Under the pieces are notes generated by a model that was not told the origin of the DNA, did not search any database, and saw only the letters and a list, made by a program, of their open reading frames with translations. A stretch of DNA of 37,229 nucleotides from Nitrospirales bacterium (GTDB lineage Bacteria > Nitrospirota > Nitrospiria > Nitrospirales > UBA8639), in contig JAJDBO010000240.1 of NCBI GenBank assembly GCA_029261305.1, positions 1 to 37,229 on the forward strand, read 5' to 3'. Positions 7,870 to 17,449 of this stretch are shown in pieces; the stretch's first letter is position 1, and each line of letters starts with the position of its first letter. Both the position numbers and the translations under genes were made by a program.

Positions 7870-8703
7870 ATGGATGAACTACCTCTGATACTTCCCCTTC
7901 AAGAATCGCTCTATGATAGCTTGGACCTGATCATTACCTTTCTTCCAAATATCCTGGGCGCACTGGTTCTCTTAACGATCGGCATCATTCTCGCTCGGCT
8001 CCTGAGTAGTGCGATTCAACGGCTCCTCACATTTACAAATTTTGATCGGCACTTAGAGCGTTGGGGTATTTCCTCCCTCATCCAACAACTCGGCCTACAA
8101 CAATCCGGAGCCCACCTCATCGGAGCACTCTCGTTTTGGATTATCTTCCTCCTCTTTCTCATTTCGGCAGCTCGTACGTTGGGTCTCGACGTCATTACCG
8201 AAGCACTCATTTCCCTCGCCTATACACTTCCAGATATTCTTCTGGCGACACTGATTATCTTGCTTGGGTTACTTGGGGCAGGGGGATTGCGCACCTTGGT
8301 CACCACAACTTGCGATGGTATAGGCTTACCGGCCGCAAGGATGGCGGGACATTTAACCTTCGCACTTTGCGCCACTGTTGCTGGAATCATGGCGGCTTCT
8401 CGATTAGGCTTTGACACCAGTTTTCTCTCTTCCTTTTTATTAATTCTCGCCGCAGGGTTAGTGGCCACACTGGCACTCTCTATCGGACTCGGGGCTCGAC
8501 CCGCGATTAGAAATCTCATCGGCACCTATTCCGTACGGCATTTTGTTCAAATCGGCCAGCAAGTCCAAGTTGGCGATATGACCGGAACCGTTCTTGACCT
8601 CACCTCAATGGTGATTGTCCTTGATGTGGATGGCAAGAAAATCGTGATTCCTGCATCCCGACTCAATGATGCCCCCACCACGATAAATCCCTCACCATCC
8701 TGA
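7870..8703 (+). CDS. MscS-like membrane protein with conserved TM-helix repeats
   Basis: A 277-aa inner-membrane protein with about five hydrophobic helices (roughly residues 22-45, 78-100, 112-138, 150-170, 180-200). The first has the FLPNILGALVLLTIGIILAR pattern of the conserved TM-helix family related to mechanosensitive channels. The C-terminus resembles the MscS beta-domain: RNLIGTY, then a VGDMTGTVLDL turn and KKIVIPASRLND. The large cytoplasmic cage of canonical MscS is missing. It probably acts as a small-conductance or stress-related channel, or a relative that no longer gates. It sits 3 bases behind the transglycosylase gene, linking wall turnover with osmotic protection. Confidence 0.8.
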   Translation: MDELPLILPLQESLYDSLDLIITFLPNILGALVLLTIGIILARLLSSAIQRLLTFTNFDRHLERWGISSLIQQLGLQQSGAHLIGALSFWIIFLLFLISAARTLGLDVITEALISLAYTLPDILLATLIILLGLLGAGGLRTLVTTTCDGIGLPAARMAGHLTFALCATVAGIMAASRLGFDTSFLSSFLLILAAGLVATLALSIGLGARPAIRNLIGTYSVRHFVQIGQQVQVGDMTGTVLDLTSMVIVLDVDGKKIVIPASRLNDAPTTINPSPS

Positions 8704-8815
8704 ATCTCTCTGGGTGGAACCGTAAAACGGAAGGCTGAAAACACCACTCCGAAAATGAGCTAGCTGTTTAATTCATTTTCTTCATTCAAGGATTCTTGTC
8801 GATTCCACATCGACA

Positions 8816-10654
8816 TCAAAAAGGCCAAACCCACAAAATCATAGGCACTGCGACTACGACAATAATCACTTCCAAAAGAAGTCCCATCCGCCAATAGTCA
8901 CCAAACTTGTATCCTCCTGGTCCCATAATGAGAAGATTGTTTTGATGCCCAATAGGTGTTAAAAACGCACAGGAGGCCCCGATAGCCACGGCCATCAAAA
9001 ACGGATCGGGATTAAGGTGTAAATTCTCTGCACAAGCAAACCCTAAGGGGGTCATGACCACAGCGGTGGCCGCATTGTTCATCACATCTGACAAGACCAT
9101 GGTCATGGCAAGGACCACACTTAACAGGAGGACTGGCGGAAATTCCTGCGTAGCCGAAATAAGGGTTGACGCCAGTATTGAGATCACTCCATTCGTTTCT
9201 AATGCCCCAGCCACAGGAATCATGGCGCCAATCAACACAATCACCGGCCAATCAATCTGTTCATACACCTCTCGAATAGGCACGATCTGCAATAGCACCA
9301 GCACCGAGGCAGCTGCCACAAAAGCCACGGGAATTGAGCACCATTGCAAAATGGCTGCTCCAATGGCTAGGCCAAATATTCCAATCGTCAACCAAACCTG
9401 CTGAGGCCTGCCGACTGAGAGGTCCCTTTTCGCAAGAGGGAACACCCCCAACCTAGATATCGTTTCTCCAAGCTGATCACTATCCCCTTGAAGCAACAAC
9501 ACGTCACCAGATTGAAATTTGAAAGATTTCAATCGCCCCCGATAAGGCTTTCCCTGTCGAGATACCGCCAAAAGATTCACGCCAAAACGTGATCGAAGGT
9601 TAAGACTCCGTGGTGTATTCCCTGCCAGTCGAGAACGCCTGGAGGGAACCACCACCTCGACTAACGTCATATCCTCGGTACCAAAGTGGTTGGGGGTTTC
9701 TACCGGAGAAGCGTCATCCAATGGTTTGCTGTCTTCCTGTATTGCTTCAGCCTCCTTCACGTTTCCTGGTAATTGCAGGCCTAATGTTGACACGAAATTA
9801 TTAATCCCCTCTGACCCAGCTTCAATGAGAAGAATATCCCCGGCCTGAACCCGTTCCCGTACCGTTAAACGAAAGATAGAACGAGCCCCACGAATGAGCC
9901 CAACGATAAGAGCATCCGATTCCTCCGTCGACGCTTCAATTTCCAAAAGTGATTGGCCAATTATCGAGGAATCCTCAGGCACCTTGATTTCAGTCATATA
10001 ATCTTCGATATCGAATAACTCTTTCGTAGCCTTTCGTTTTCGGGATGCAGAAGGAATCATCCTCCATCCAACCAACGAAACAAAGACCACCCCAACCACA
10101 GCCACGACCAGTCCCACTGGAGTAAAATCAAACATTCCAAATGAACTTCCGAGTGTTTGAGTTCGTTGAGTTGCCACAATGATATTGGCTGGCGTTCCGA
10201 TCAACGTCACGAGCCCGCCAAGAATCGTGGCAAAGGATAGAGGCATCAATAAAACGGCTGGAGAACGCTGTGCCTTTTCAGCTGATTGCAAGGCCACCGG
10301 CATCAACAAGGCCAAGGCACCAACGTTATTCATGATAGAGGAAAGGCTGGCACCCACAGTGGAAAGAAGCGCCACATGGGTGGATGGGCGTTGCACTGCA
10401 TGGTCCACATATCGAGCAACAAGAGAAACGGCCCCCGAATTAAGCAGAGCTCGACTGATGATTAATACAGCAGCAATCGTAATTGTGGCAGGATGACCAA
10501 ATCCAGAAAATGCCTCTGCTGCTGGGATCAAACCTGAAAGGGAACAGACCATCAAGGCAAGAATGGCCACCAAATCAAAACGCCATCGGTCCCAAACAAA
10601 CAAGACAAAGACAACGAGCAGGAGCCCCAGAAGAAAACCCTGTGCGGCATTCAT
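8816..10654 (-). CDS. SLC13/DASS-type permease with two TrkA-C domains
   Basis: A 612-aa inner-membrane transporter of the ion-transporter superfamily (anion:Na+ symporter type). Membrane helices fill residues 5-195 and 420-612. The helix-break motif SSIMNNVGALALLMPVA (near 105) and its counterpart SDVMNNAATAVVMTPLG (near 540) are the expected pseudo-symmetric substrate loops. Between the halves lie two TrkA-C (RCK-C) domains, about 215-295 and 330-415, containing VGLIRGAR, GDILLIEAG and GDVLLLQGDSDQL patterns. This two-TrkA-C layout is standard for a group of putative sulfate or dicarboxylate carriers; the substrate is not deducible. It is transcribed divergently from the K+ channel gene 92 bases away. 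Confidence 0.9.
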   Translation of the reverse strand: MNAAQGFLLGLLLVVFVLFVWDRWRFDLVAILALMVCSLSGLIPAAEAFSGFGHPATITIAAVLIISRALLNSGAVSLVARYVDHAVQRPSTHVALLSTVGASLSSIMNNVGALALLMPVALQSAEKAQRSPAVLLMPLSFATILGGLVTLIGTPANIIVATQRTQTLGSSFGMFDFTPVGLVVAVVGVVFVSLVGWRMIPSASRKRKATKELFDIEDYMTEIKVPEDSSIIGQSLLEIEASTEESDALIVGLIRGARSIFRLTVRERVQAGDILLIEAGSEGINNFVSTLGLQLPGNVKEAEAIQEDSKPLDDASPVETPNHFGTEDMTLVEVVVPSRRSRLAGNTPRSLNLRSRFGVNLLAVSRQGKPYRGRLKSFKFQSGDVLLLQGDSDQLGETISRLGVFPLAKRDLSVGRPQQVWLTIGIFGLAIGAAILQWCSIPVAFVAAASVLVLLQIVPIREVYEQIDWPVIVLIGAMIPVAGALETNGVISILASTLISATQEFPPVLLLSVVLAMTMVLSDVMNNAATAVVMTPLGFACAENLHLNPDPFLMAVAIGASCAFLTPIGHQNNLLIMGPGGYKFGDYWRMGLLLEVIIVVVAVPMILWVWPF

Positions 10655-10746
10655 GATGTATTACACTTTCAACAATGACTCAAATGTAACGTTCAAATTA
10701 AAAGGCGTGAATGGAGTTCTCACAAAAATTCAGGTAGCATCCTACC

Positions 10747-11793
10747 ATGGCACAAAAAAAATCTCGCATCTTGCTTGAACGCGCCCTCGTCATGCCAGAG
10801 GATTTATCGCCCTGGCGAACCATCGCTATCCGCATTGGGCTTATTCTCATCCTACTCCTCTTTCTCGTTTCCTACTTATGGATGGATCGGGATGGGCTCA
10901 AAGATCATGCCGATGGGCAGATCAGTCTCACAGACGTGGTGTACTTCACCATGGTGACCATCACCACTGTCGGGTATGGCGATATCGTCCCGGTTACTCC
11001 ACATGCTCGACTTTTTGATGCCTTTGTCATTACACCGATTCGTATGTTTATTTGGGTGCTCTTTCTCGGGACGGCTTACCAGTTGGCGGTCAAACAATTT
11101 ACAGAGGGTTATCGAATGGCAAAAGTCAAAGCAAGCTTAGATCAACACGTGGTTGTCTGTGGTATCGGGTATACCGGACTCGCCGCCATCAAAGAATTAC
11201 TCGCAAAAGGGACGAGTCCCGATCAAATCCTCGCCATTGATTTACGCGATGATCGCATTCGAGCGGCAGTGGAATTAGGGGTATTCGCCATTCGTGGAGA
11301 TGCCTCAAAAGAAGCTACACTTCGAGATGCCGTCCTGGACAAAGCGAAAGCCATTATCATCACCTCGGGCCGAGATGATACCAACGCCCTCACATTGCTG
11401 ACCATACGGAATATCTGCCCAAAGATCCGAACCCTTGTTAGTGCAAAAGAAGAAGAAAACGTCAAACTCTTGCGACAGGCCGGCGCCAATACTATCATTA
11501 CACCAGCCACATTTGGCGGATCAATGCTTGCTTCTGCCGTCAACCAGACACATTTGGCGCGTTATATGGAAGACTTACTCACGTCGGGGGGGAGAGTCGA
11601 TCTGATTGAAGAAGAAGTGCAACCGGAAGACGTTGGAAAATCGACACTCGACTTTCTTCCCAATGTCGTATTGAGAATTTACCGAGGTGGAAAAACCTTA
11701 TCGCTCGATGAATTTCGAAGGAACGAACGAGTCAAGGAGGGCGATATGGTGATGCTCCTCAAACATCATCACCCAGACGATCACTCGGGATAG
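10747..11793 (+). CDS. Potassium channel with RCK (TrkA-N/TrkA-C) domain
   Basis: A 348-aa two-helix K+ channel. TM1 spans residues 26-46, the pore loop carries the selectivity filter TVGYGD at 74-79, and TM2 is at about 92-113. A cytoplasmic RCK domain starts at 133 with the Rossmann loop CGIGYTG (138-144), and a TrkA-C-like end covers roughly 270-345. It is a gated K+ efflux or uptake channel of the MthK/Kch kind. A GGTAG/CTACC inverted repeat just before the ATG could partly mask the ribosome binding site. The divergent partner is an SLC13-type permease that also bears RCK-C domains, and the 3' neighbour is convergent with a 20-base gap. Confidence 0.93.
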   Translation: MAQKKSRILLERALVMPEDLSPWRTIAIRIGLILILLLFLVSYLWMDRDGLKDHADGQISLTDVVYFTMVTITTVGYGDIVPVTPHARLFDAFVITPIRMFIWVLFLGTAYQLAVKQFTEGYRMAKVKASLDQHVVVCGIGYTGLAAIKELLAKGTSPDQILAIDLRDDRIRAAVELGVFAIRGDASKEATLRDAVLDKAKAIIITSGRDDTNALTLLTIRNICPKIRTLVSAKEEENVKLLRQAGANTIITPATFGGSMLASAVNQTHLARYMEDLLTSGGRVDLIEEEVQPEDVGKSTLDFLPNVVLRIYRGGKTLSLDEFRRNERVKEGDMVMLLKHHHPDDHSG

Positions 11794-11813
11794 AGGCGAA
11801 AGGTACTCGTCCC

Positions 11814-12629
11814 TCACGATTCGCCTAATTGATCGATGCATTTAGCCCATCCCACTGGGCCAACACCTTCCACCCGTATAAGCTGCTTAAACGCGATGCC
11901 ACTCTGGTACCCACCACCAGGCTGTTCCACTAAAAAAGGATAATCCGCCTGCTCCAATACGGGAATGTCATTCAGACTTGCACCAATCGCCGCCACCCGA
12001 ATCGCTCCCCAATGTTGCCGGCAGAGATCAAGAAGTGCACGACAAGCAGGTCCTTTATGAGTCCCCCCTACCAAGTGAGCAAAGCGACCTGCCAAGACCA
12101 CCAGCAAGCCTAATTGTCCGGCTTCATGCCGGATCTCAAACATTTTTGAGGGATCATTAACCAAAAAGGGTTCATCGTATTCTCGTTTTTGGGCAGCCAT
12201 TGCCTGGATCGGGGACAAACCAGTCGTCGCGATCACATCATCTAAACTCATGTCACCAATGCCTTTGAGCCGAATACCAAGCTTTTCTTCTATGGTTCGC
12301 AACCCTTCACGAAGTGTGGAATATGATGTTCCGAATTCAAGTACATGATAGCCTTCCCGTTGAAAACTTTGCTCGGGAACCGCGGGGAAATACCCTTCGG
12401 GAATATACACCGCTCCACCATTTTCTATGATAAACGGATCGGGATTCCCCATCTCCCGACGCATCGGCTCCACTTCCGCAAAGGTCTTACTTGTTGAAAA
12501 CATGACGGGAATGCCTCGGGATTGCACATCCTCCAAAGCGAATTGGGCAGGTCCATACTCATGGGTCTCGGCATCAAGTAAGGAGCCGTCTAAATCTGTC
12601 AGGATTACAAGGCGCGACTCTGGATCCAT
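11814..12629 (-). CDS. Mannosyl-3-phosphoglycerate phosphatase-like HAD hydrolase
   Basis: A 271-aa HAD-IIB phosphatase. Motif I is TDLDGSLLD, with nucleophile D12 and D14. Motif II Ser/Thr lies in MFSTSKTFAEV. The substrate cap contains the segment NPDPFIIENGGAVYIP, typical of the mannosyl-3-phosphoglycerate phosphatase/YedP family, and motif IV is AIGASLNDIPVL. The expected product would be mannosylglycerate, an osmolyte, but no synthase is encoded here, so glucosyl-3-phosphoglycerate or another sugar phosphate is equally possible. It follows malQ by 36 bases on the same strand, placing it in a small carbohydrate operon. Confidence 0.85.
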   Translation of the reverse strand: MDPESRLVILTDLDGSLLDAETHEYGPAQFALEDVQSRGIPVMFSTSKTFAEVEPMRREMGNPDPFIIENGGAVYIPEGYFPAVPEQSFQREGYHVLEFGTSYSTLREGLRTIEEKLGIRLKGIGDMSLDDVIATTGLSPIQAMAAQKREYDEPFLVNDPSKMFEIRHEAGQLGLLVVLAGRFAHLVGGTHKGPACRALLDLCRQHWGAIRVAAIGASLNDIPVLEQADYPFLVEQPGGGYQSGIAFKQLIRVEGVGPVGWAKCIDQLGES

Positions 12630-12665
12630 AAGTATTAACCTTTTGTGTCAGATAAACGTAGGAAA

Positions 12666-14882
12666 TCACACGGAAGATGGGGAAGTGGCCCGCTCACGAT
12701 GAACGGCAGCTGCGAATTCGAGAAGGTCAGGATCATGTTGCCACTCTTCAAAGGGTCGACTCAATTTACGTTGCCAGACCGGATAGGCCCCTTCAGGAGC
12801 GCCCGGGACATTCGGCGTATCCACTTCTCCCAATAAATCCTCAAGAGAAGTCGCAACCACCCTGCAAGGAGTTCTCGCCAAATACGCATAGGTCGCCTGA
12901 CACAACTCACTGGATACATCAGGGACGTCTTCGGCCCGAGAAGGTGTCCCTTTGGGTAACAGTCGCTGTTTATTCAAGGCTTTCAGCAAGGCTTGCCGGT
13001 CCTGGATCCTAGTCACTCGGTCCTTAGCCACATGTGATACAGAAGGGTATAACCCAATTTGCTCCTTCGTCTCAATATCTCGACCCAACCAAAATCCCCG
13101 TAGGGTTGGAAGATCGTGGGTATTTACGGAGGCAAGTGCTTGTTCTGGAAAACTTTTTGGTGTTCGGTACCCTTTTCCTAGAGGCTTTTCAAACATCAAG
13201 AGCCGATAGGACAAGAGGCCAGCCTGCGCAAATTTTCGACGAATCTCTGGAGTCACAGTTCCTAAATCCTCCGCCACGACCATTACCTGGTGCCGAACAC
13301 TTTCCAAGGACAAGATAGCTAATAACTCATCTGTTGGATATCGGACATATGCACCTTCACTCCCTGACTTCCCTTCGGGAATCCAATAGAGTCGAAACAG
13401 ACCCAAGGCATGATCCACCCGTAACATCCCGCCATGTTGCATATTATGATGAAAGGTTTCCCGGAGGAAACTGTATGCATGCGATCGTAGGCGACTGGGG
13501 ATTGGCGGTTGCAGGTTCCAATTTTGACCGGCCAAGTTAAAATGATCAGGAGGAGCCCCAATAGAAACGCCTTTGGCTAACTGCTCTTGAAACATCCACG
13601 CATCCGCCCCATGAGAATCAATGCCCACCGCCAAATCATGGTACAACCCTAGAGACAATCCAGCCTGCCTCGATGCGGTGTTTAACGCACTAAGCTGCTC
13701 CGCACATTGCCATTGCAAATATTTATAAAACCCCACCCGTTCTTGATGTTGCTTCGCAAAGGCTTCGACTGCCGAAGAAGACGCATTCTGAAACTCCAAA
13801 GGCCACTCCTGCCATCCTGCTTGAGAATACTGCTCCTGTAACACTTGAAAGATCGAAAATCGATGCAACGCCACTCCCTGCAATCTAATGAAATTCTCAA
13901 ATGCGAGATCCCGATCAGACCCAGTGGAGGCATGATGTTGGCAGAACGCCGAATACAAGGCTTCCAAGATAGGAAATTTCACCGAACGCACGGTCGCATA
14001 ATCAACCAGGCGAGAGTCCCTCAGAGCTTGAAGATGGTTCTGGAACGCTTCACTATTGACCTGTTCCTGTATCTCAGGCGCACTTCGATATTCAGGAATC
14101 GCCTCAATATCAAGATACATCGGGTTAAAAAACAATCGACTCGATGGAGAATACGGACTGATCGTTTTTTCCGGAAGTGCGTGGAGCGGATTGATACCAA
14201 TGGTCGAAGCACCAAGGCGGCTGCCTGCCCATTCCGCGAGCATTGAAAGATCTGTAAAATCTCCGATGCCCCAATTTCTTTTGCTAGCCAATCCATATAA
14301 TTGTGCAGTGACCCCCCAAGATCGATGAGGCTGATCCGGCACATAACACTGTTTTGGGGCAACAATAACTAGGCCCTCACCTCTTGCGGAATGAGAAGAC
14401 CATGAGGCGGTGACGGTTAAGCGGTAATAACCCATAGACAAATGCTGGGGGACGGTCAGACCCAAACGGCAGTAAATCTTTCCTCCTATCGTGCGGGACG
14501 AGATGAAGGACAACTGTCCACCAGCAATCTCACTACCAAATCGATGTCCGTGCTCATCTTCCAGTTGCCAATTCACACTCAGTTGGGAAAGCTCATTGGG
14601 AGCCAAGGGAAGTGTGAGCGGCCACACAGAAGACACATCGTGTTCCCAGACCACATTCACCTCATCAAGCACCCTAGTCCACGATTGCAATCGAAGGGCC
14701 TTCAATGATTGGCAAGCCTCTTGGTCCGTTGACACCTTCACATCCATGGCCTGCAACAATGCTTGCAGAGTCAAGATCGGAACCACACGATCAGTACCCA
14801 TCCCATCACGGTATTTCAACTCGATACCATGAAGGCGTGCGAGGTCCTGAAGGGTTTTTTCAAATTTTGGGGACAACGACAT
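12666..14882 (-). CDS. malQ: 4-alpha-glucanotransferase (amylomaltase)
   Basis: This GH77 enzyme transfers alpha-1,4-glucan segments between maltodextrins during glycogen or maltose metabolism in the cytoplasm. The 738-aa protein is of the long E. coli MalQ type, with an N-terminal beta-rich region of about 150 residues before the (beta/alpha)8 barrel. Signature segments are GIGDFTDL, LRVDHALGLFRLYWIP with the nucleophile Asp, VVAEDLGTVTPEIR with the acid/base Glu, and NTHDLPTLRGFW. I chose the ATG at 14882 because it lies one base after the upstream stop; a TTG at 14918 would force a 35-base overlap. It is followed by the HAD phosphatase gene. Confidence 0.95.
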   Translation of the reverse strand: MSLSPKFEKTLQDLARLHGIELKYRDGMGTDRVVPILTLQALLQAMDVKVSTDQEACQSLKALRLQSWTRVLDEVNVVWEHDVSSVWPLTLPLAPNELSQLSVNWQLEDEHGHRFGSEIAGGQLSFISSRTIGGKIYCRLGLTVPQHLSMGYYRLTVTASWSSHSARGEGLVIVAPKQCYVPDQPHRSWGVTAQLYGLASKRNWGIGDFTDLSMLAEWAGSRLGASTIGINPLHALPEKTISPYSPSSRLFFNPMYLDIEAIPEYRSAPEIQEQVNSEAFQNHLQALRDSRLVDYATVRSVKFPILEALYSAFCQHHASTGSDRDLAFENFIRLQGVALHRFSIFQVLQEQYSQAGWQEWPLEFQNASSSAVEAFAKQHQERVGFYKYLQWQCAEQLSALNTASRQAGLSLGLYHDLAVGIDSHGADAWMFQEQLAKGVSIGAPPDHFNLAGQNWNLQPPIPSRLRSHAYSFLRETFHHNMQHGGMLRVDHALGLFRLYWIPEGKSGSEGAYVRYPTDELLAILSLESVRHQVMVVAEDLGTVTPEIRRKFAQAGLLSYRLLMFEKPLGKGYRTPKSFPEQALASVNTHDLPTLRGFWLGRDIETKEQIGLYPSVSHVAKDRVTRIQDRQALLKALNKQRLLPKGTPSRAEDVPDVSSELCQATYAYLARTPCRVVATSLEDLLGEVDTPNVPGAPEGAYPVWQRKLSRPFEEWQHDPDLLEFAAAVHRERATSPSSV

Positions 14883-14883
14883 G

Positions 14884-15324
14884 TTACTCGGATGGAATGG
14901 TGACAGGTTCAGATTCAACTACTGTTTCAGGAGGAAGCTGAGAATCTTGGTCAGAGGCCAGGTCTGCGGGCGACTGATTTCTAAATTGATCGGGCTTCAT
15001 CACACCTTTAATCACGGGATCATGAATAAACGGAGCATACTGTGCAAGTCCCAGAGTCACCTCATCCCGTTCTTCAACTAAGAGATCTATTTCTGACAGT
15101 TGCTGGGTAAAGGTGGCAAGTAAAGCACCTTGAGGAGTTGATACGGTTAAGAGCAATCGTTCGCTATCCTGATGCTTTCGAACGACGATCCCCTTGACGA
15201 CTTGGGTGTGGGGTTGGAACGTTACTGGCAAATATTGGGAAACGGACGTTGGAATAAACCGAGTTCCAGCGAACCCTATCACTAGGCCAAGTATAAAGAT
15301 GACAAGACCGATCCAAAATTTCAT
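14884..15324 (-). CDS. Small membrane-anchored protein of unknown function
   Basis: A 146-aa protein with one N-terminal membrane anchor (residues 3-21, IGLVIFILGLVIGFAG). A predicted periplasmic beta-rich region follows (about 40-85: VVKGIVVRKHQDSERLLLTVSTP), then an acidic, proline- and serine-rich tail. I do not recognise the family. Its stop is one base before the malQ ATG, so it is the first gene of the malQ operon and translation may be coupled. The ribosome binding site is weak (AAGGTG about 10 bases from the ATG). No link to glucan chemistry is visible in the sequence. Confidence 0.7.
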   Translation of the reverse strand: MKFWIGLVIFILGLVIGFAGTRFIPTSVSQYLPVTFQPHTQVVKGIVVRKHQDSERLLLTVSTPQGALLATFTQQLSEIDLLVEERDEVTLGLAQYAPFIHDPVIKGVMKPDQFRNQSPADLASDQDSQLPPETVVESEPVTIPSE

Positions 15325-15461
15325 TAAAAATGCACCTTCATCAGCTTCTCATCCCCTCAGACCGTCAGCCAACTCCCACAACGACTGATTACCTTTAGGG
15401 CAACAGATTCTTTCTCCCCACCGACGAATACTTCGCACGATAAAGATGAGGAACAATTGAA

Positions 15462-15695
15462 TCAGAGAGGACGAGCCATTTTTTTCCCACGATCAACCAT
15501 GTCGTTGACCGTCTCCTTCGCATCCTCCACCCACTCACCGGCACGCTCTCCGACATCATCCATCATCGTTCGGAGGTGTCGTCGAGTCCGAGTTCCGGAC
15601 TGCGGGGCTAGTAGCACTCCCATACCTAAACCAAAAATTAATCCCGAAATAAAGGTTAAGCTCGCAACGACAAGGCAACGTGTTTCAGAATCCAT
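15462..15695 (-). CDS. YtxH-domain protein
   Basis: A 77-aa protein with one N-terminal membrane helix of glycine-rich type (residues 8-30, FISGLIFGLGMGVLLAP). The basic stretch SGTRTRRHLR and an amphipathic helix (DDVGERAGEWVEDAKETV) follow. This is the layout of YtxH-like small membrane proteins, often seen in general-stress regulons. The ribosome binding site AAAGGAGGCGGT directly before the ATG is excellent. It is monocistronic as far as can be seen. The molecular role of the family is not established. Confidence 0.82.
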   Translation of the reverse strand: MDSETRCLVVASLTFISGLIFGLGMGVLLAPQSGTRTRRHLRTMMDDVGERAGEWVEDAKETVNDMVDRGKKMARPL

Positions 15696-16189
15696 ACCGC
15701 CTCCTTTTGTTAACCCCGGCCCCCATCAATTATCTTTACAGCACTCTCGACAATGTCTCGACTTCCCTTCCGGAAATGGAGAACTCCATCTATACAAAGA
15801 TTGAAAACATAATATATCGTCATTCTTTTTCACACATTGGCCTCTATCCAACAAAAATGTCATGCAACCGTATTTTTCTTCTCGGCACTTAGATGAACAA
15901 ACTGAGGGGATAGGCCTAAGAATTAACCTCTTAGATTCACATCCAACCGATTATCAACTTTCAGACTACGAGTTTTGAGCACCGAGGAGCGTCACTTTGT
16001 AGGACTCGAGCATGGAGGGATAATTTGGCACCGACCCCAAAAAATAGCTTTAGCCGCTTTAAAAACCAAGGACACTCTGTTGAATGTAAACAAGTTTTGT
16101 GGCACCAGGGGTTTTTACCCTAGCCCGCTCTTCTAACTTGACGCGTAGGCTCCCTGCATTGTCCCTCATCTTCGGTCTTTCGTCTATGC
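15696..16189. other. Gene-free stretch between YtxH and PEP-CTERM genes
   Basis: About 500 bases with short open frames only, none with a ribosome binding site or a familiar sequence. No repeats of note were seen before the terminator at 16190. Confidence 0.5.
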
Positions 16190-16218
16190 AAAAAAACCCC
16201 ATTCCCTGAGGAATGAGG
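16190..16218 (-). terminator. Intrinsic terminator of the PEP-CTERM gene
   Basis: On the minus strand CCTCATTCC (16218-16210) pairs with GGAATGGGG (16205-16197) around a four-base loop. Seven T's (16196-16190) follow. It ends 33 bases after the stop codon. Confidence 0.8.
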
Positions 16219-16250
16219 CTTTTGTCTTTGACGGAAAACCCTTAAGCCGA

Positions 16251-16850
16251 TTACGCGTGGGCTTTTTTATAGAACCGCCACCCCATCAAGCCAACCAAGC
16301 CTGAGCCTAACAACAATATCGTGGCAGGTTCTGGAATGGGATCGGGCTTTGGGGCAATATATGCTTTAAAATCCATCCCAATAGAGTTCGTCGTATCCCC
16401 CCCCCAAAGCCGGAGGGATGTGTCCGTTAAGTAATTACTGTTTTCATATTTTGAAAAACTAAACGTCCCGCTGGTCCCATCCTTCGTCCCATTAGATATG
16501 GAGTATTCAAAATACCCATGAGCATATTCACTCGGGCCATCATGGAGCCACCCATTCGAAATATTAATGGTCCCCTGATTTGCCCCATAACTATCCGTCA
16601 ACGTCCCCATAATATTCGTCAGCCTCCACCCGCCATACCAATAATCCAGCTCCCCCATCAATGTACCAACTAAGGGGGTATAAATCGCTGCCCCTGGTCC
16701 ATACGCATTGTCGTGAACTTGGTTCCATAAGGGATTACTGCTGTTGGCGGTAATGTTCACTGGCACTGGCACAGCCCAACTGGGAATGGCATATAATAGA
16801 GTCAGGGAACAGACAAAGACACTTTGCCGAATAATTGATGGAATACTCAT
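16251..16850 (-). CDS. PEP-CTERM sorting-domain exported protein
   Basis: A 199-aa secreted or surface protein. Residues 1-26 form a signal peptide ending in SWAVP. The C-terminus carries the PEP-CTERM tripartite signal: IPEPAT at about 175, the hydrophobic segment ILLLGSGLVGLMGW, and the basic end RFYKKAHA. Such proteins are thought to be recognised by an exosortase and are common in exopolysaccharide-producing Gram-negative bacteria; no exosortase is in the window. The middle part is rich in Gly, Ser, Asn, Tyr and Trp, as is usual, with an LRLWGGDTTNSIGMDF segment. AAGGAGAAATGCC precedes the ATG. A decayed paralogue lies about 0.6 kb upstream. Confidence 0.92.
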   Translation of the reverse strand: MSIPSIIRQSVFVCSLTLLYAIPSWAVPVPVNITANSSNPLWNQVHDNAYGPGAAIYTPLVGTLMGELDYWYGGWRLTNIMGTLTDSYGANQGTINISNGWLHDGPSEYAHGYFEYSISNGTKDGTSGTFSFSKYENSNYLTDTSLRLWGGDTTNSIGMDFKAYIAPKPDPIPEPATILLLGSGLVGLMGWRFYKKAHA

Positions 16851-17377
16851 GGCATTTCTCCTTGATGTTTAGTCTTCCCCAACTCAGGGTCGAAAGGAAT
16901 AGGGGTTATCAATTGTTGCCCCTCCAAACGCTGGATATTCCCTTATTAGCAACCCAGTAGATCAAAATAAATTCCTTACCACCACCGTCACTCAAGCAAA
17001 ACCACCATCATTTCGGGGATGTAAAAACATATGATAAGTACTTTTTCGGCTCCCCTATCCGTTTGATTAACCCTTGGTCCACTATCTCTATTCAACCAAA
17101 TCGAGCGCATCAAAATTCTCGAGACCCGATCAGAAGCAATATATTTTTAAATTGGTAATGTTATTCATTGGAATTTGTATTTATCCCAAGGAAAGAACAT
17201 ATACAAACGTGACCTACTGGACAGTATTTAGTAAAAACAGGCCTCAAATAGGTCATATATTCATAAACCATTGGATGCGTTCGTTAATGACGGTTCACTT
17301 GGCTTTTCCCAAATAGGAGGCTGGGTTCTTTGGCAACAACCATCCATTAAAACACGCCCAATTTTTTGCCCCTCCAC
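16851..17377. other. Gene-free stretch upstream of the PEP-CTERM gene
   Basis: About 530 AT-rich bases that probably include the promoter of the PEP-CTERM gene on the minus strand. I could not single out a convincing -35/-10 pair, and no credible ORF was seen. Confidence 0.45.
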
Positions 17378-17414
17378 AAAAAAAGAGCCTCAGTCCCGCA
17401 GGGGAATGAGGCTC
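17378..17414 (-). terminator. Intrinsic terminator behind the PEP-CTERM pseudogene
   Basis: GAGCCTCA (17385-17392) pairs with TGAGGCTC (17407-17414), extended by TCCC/GGGA inside. On the minus strand seven T's (17384-17378) follow. Its core resembles the terminator of the intact PEP-CTERM gene (both contain CCTCATTCC), which suggests an old tandem duplication. Confidence 0.72.
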
Positions 17415-17449
17415 AAGAGTACTTTGGTTACTGAAACTCCTTAGGTGAT

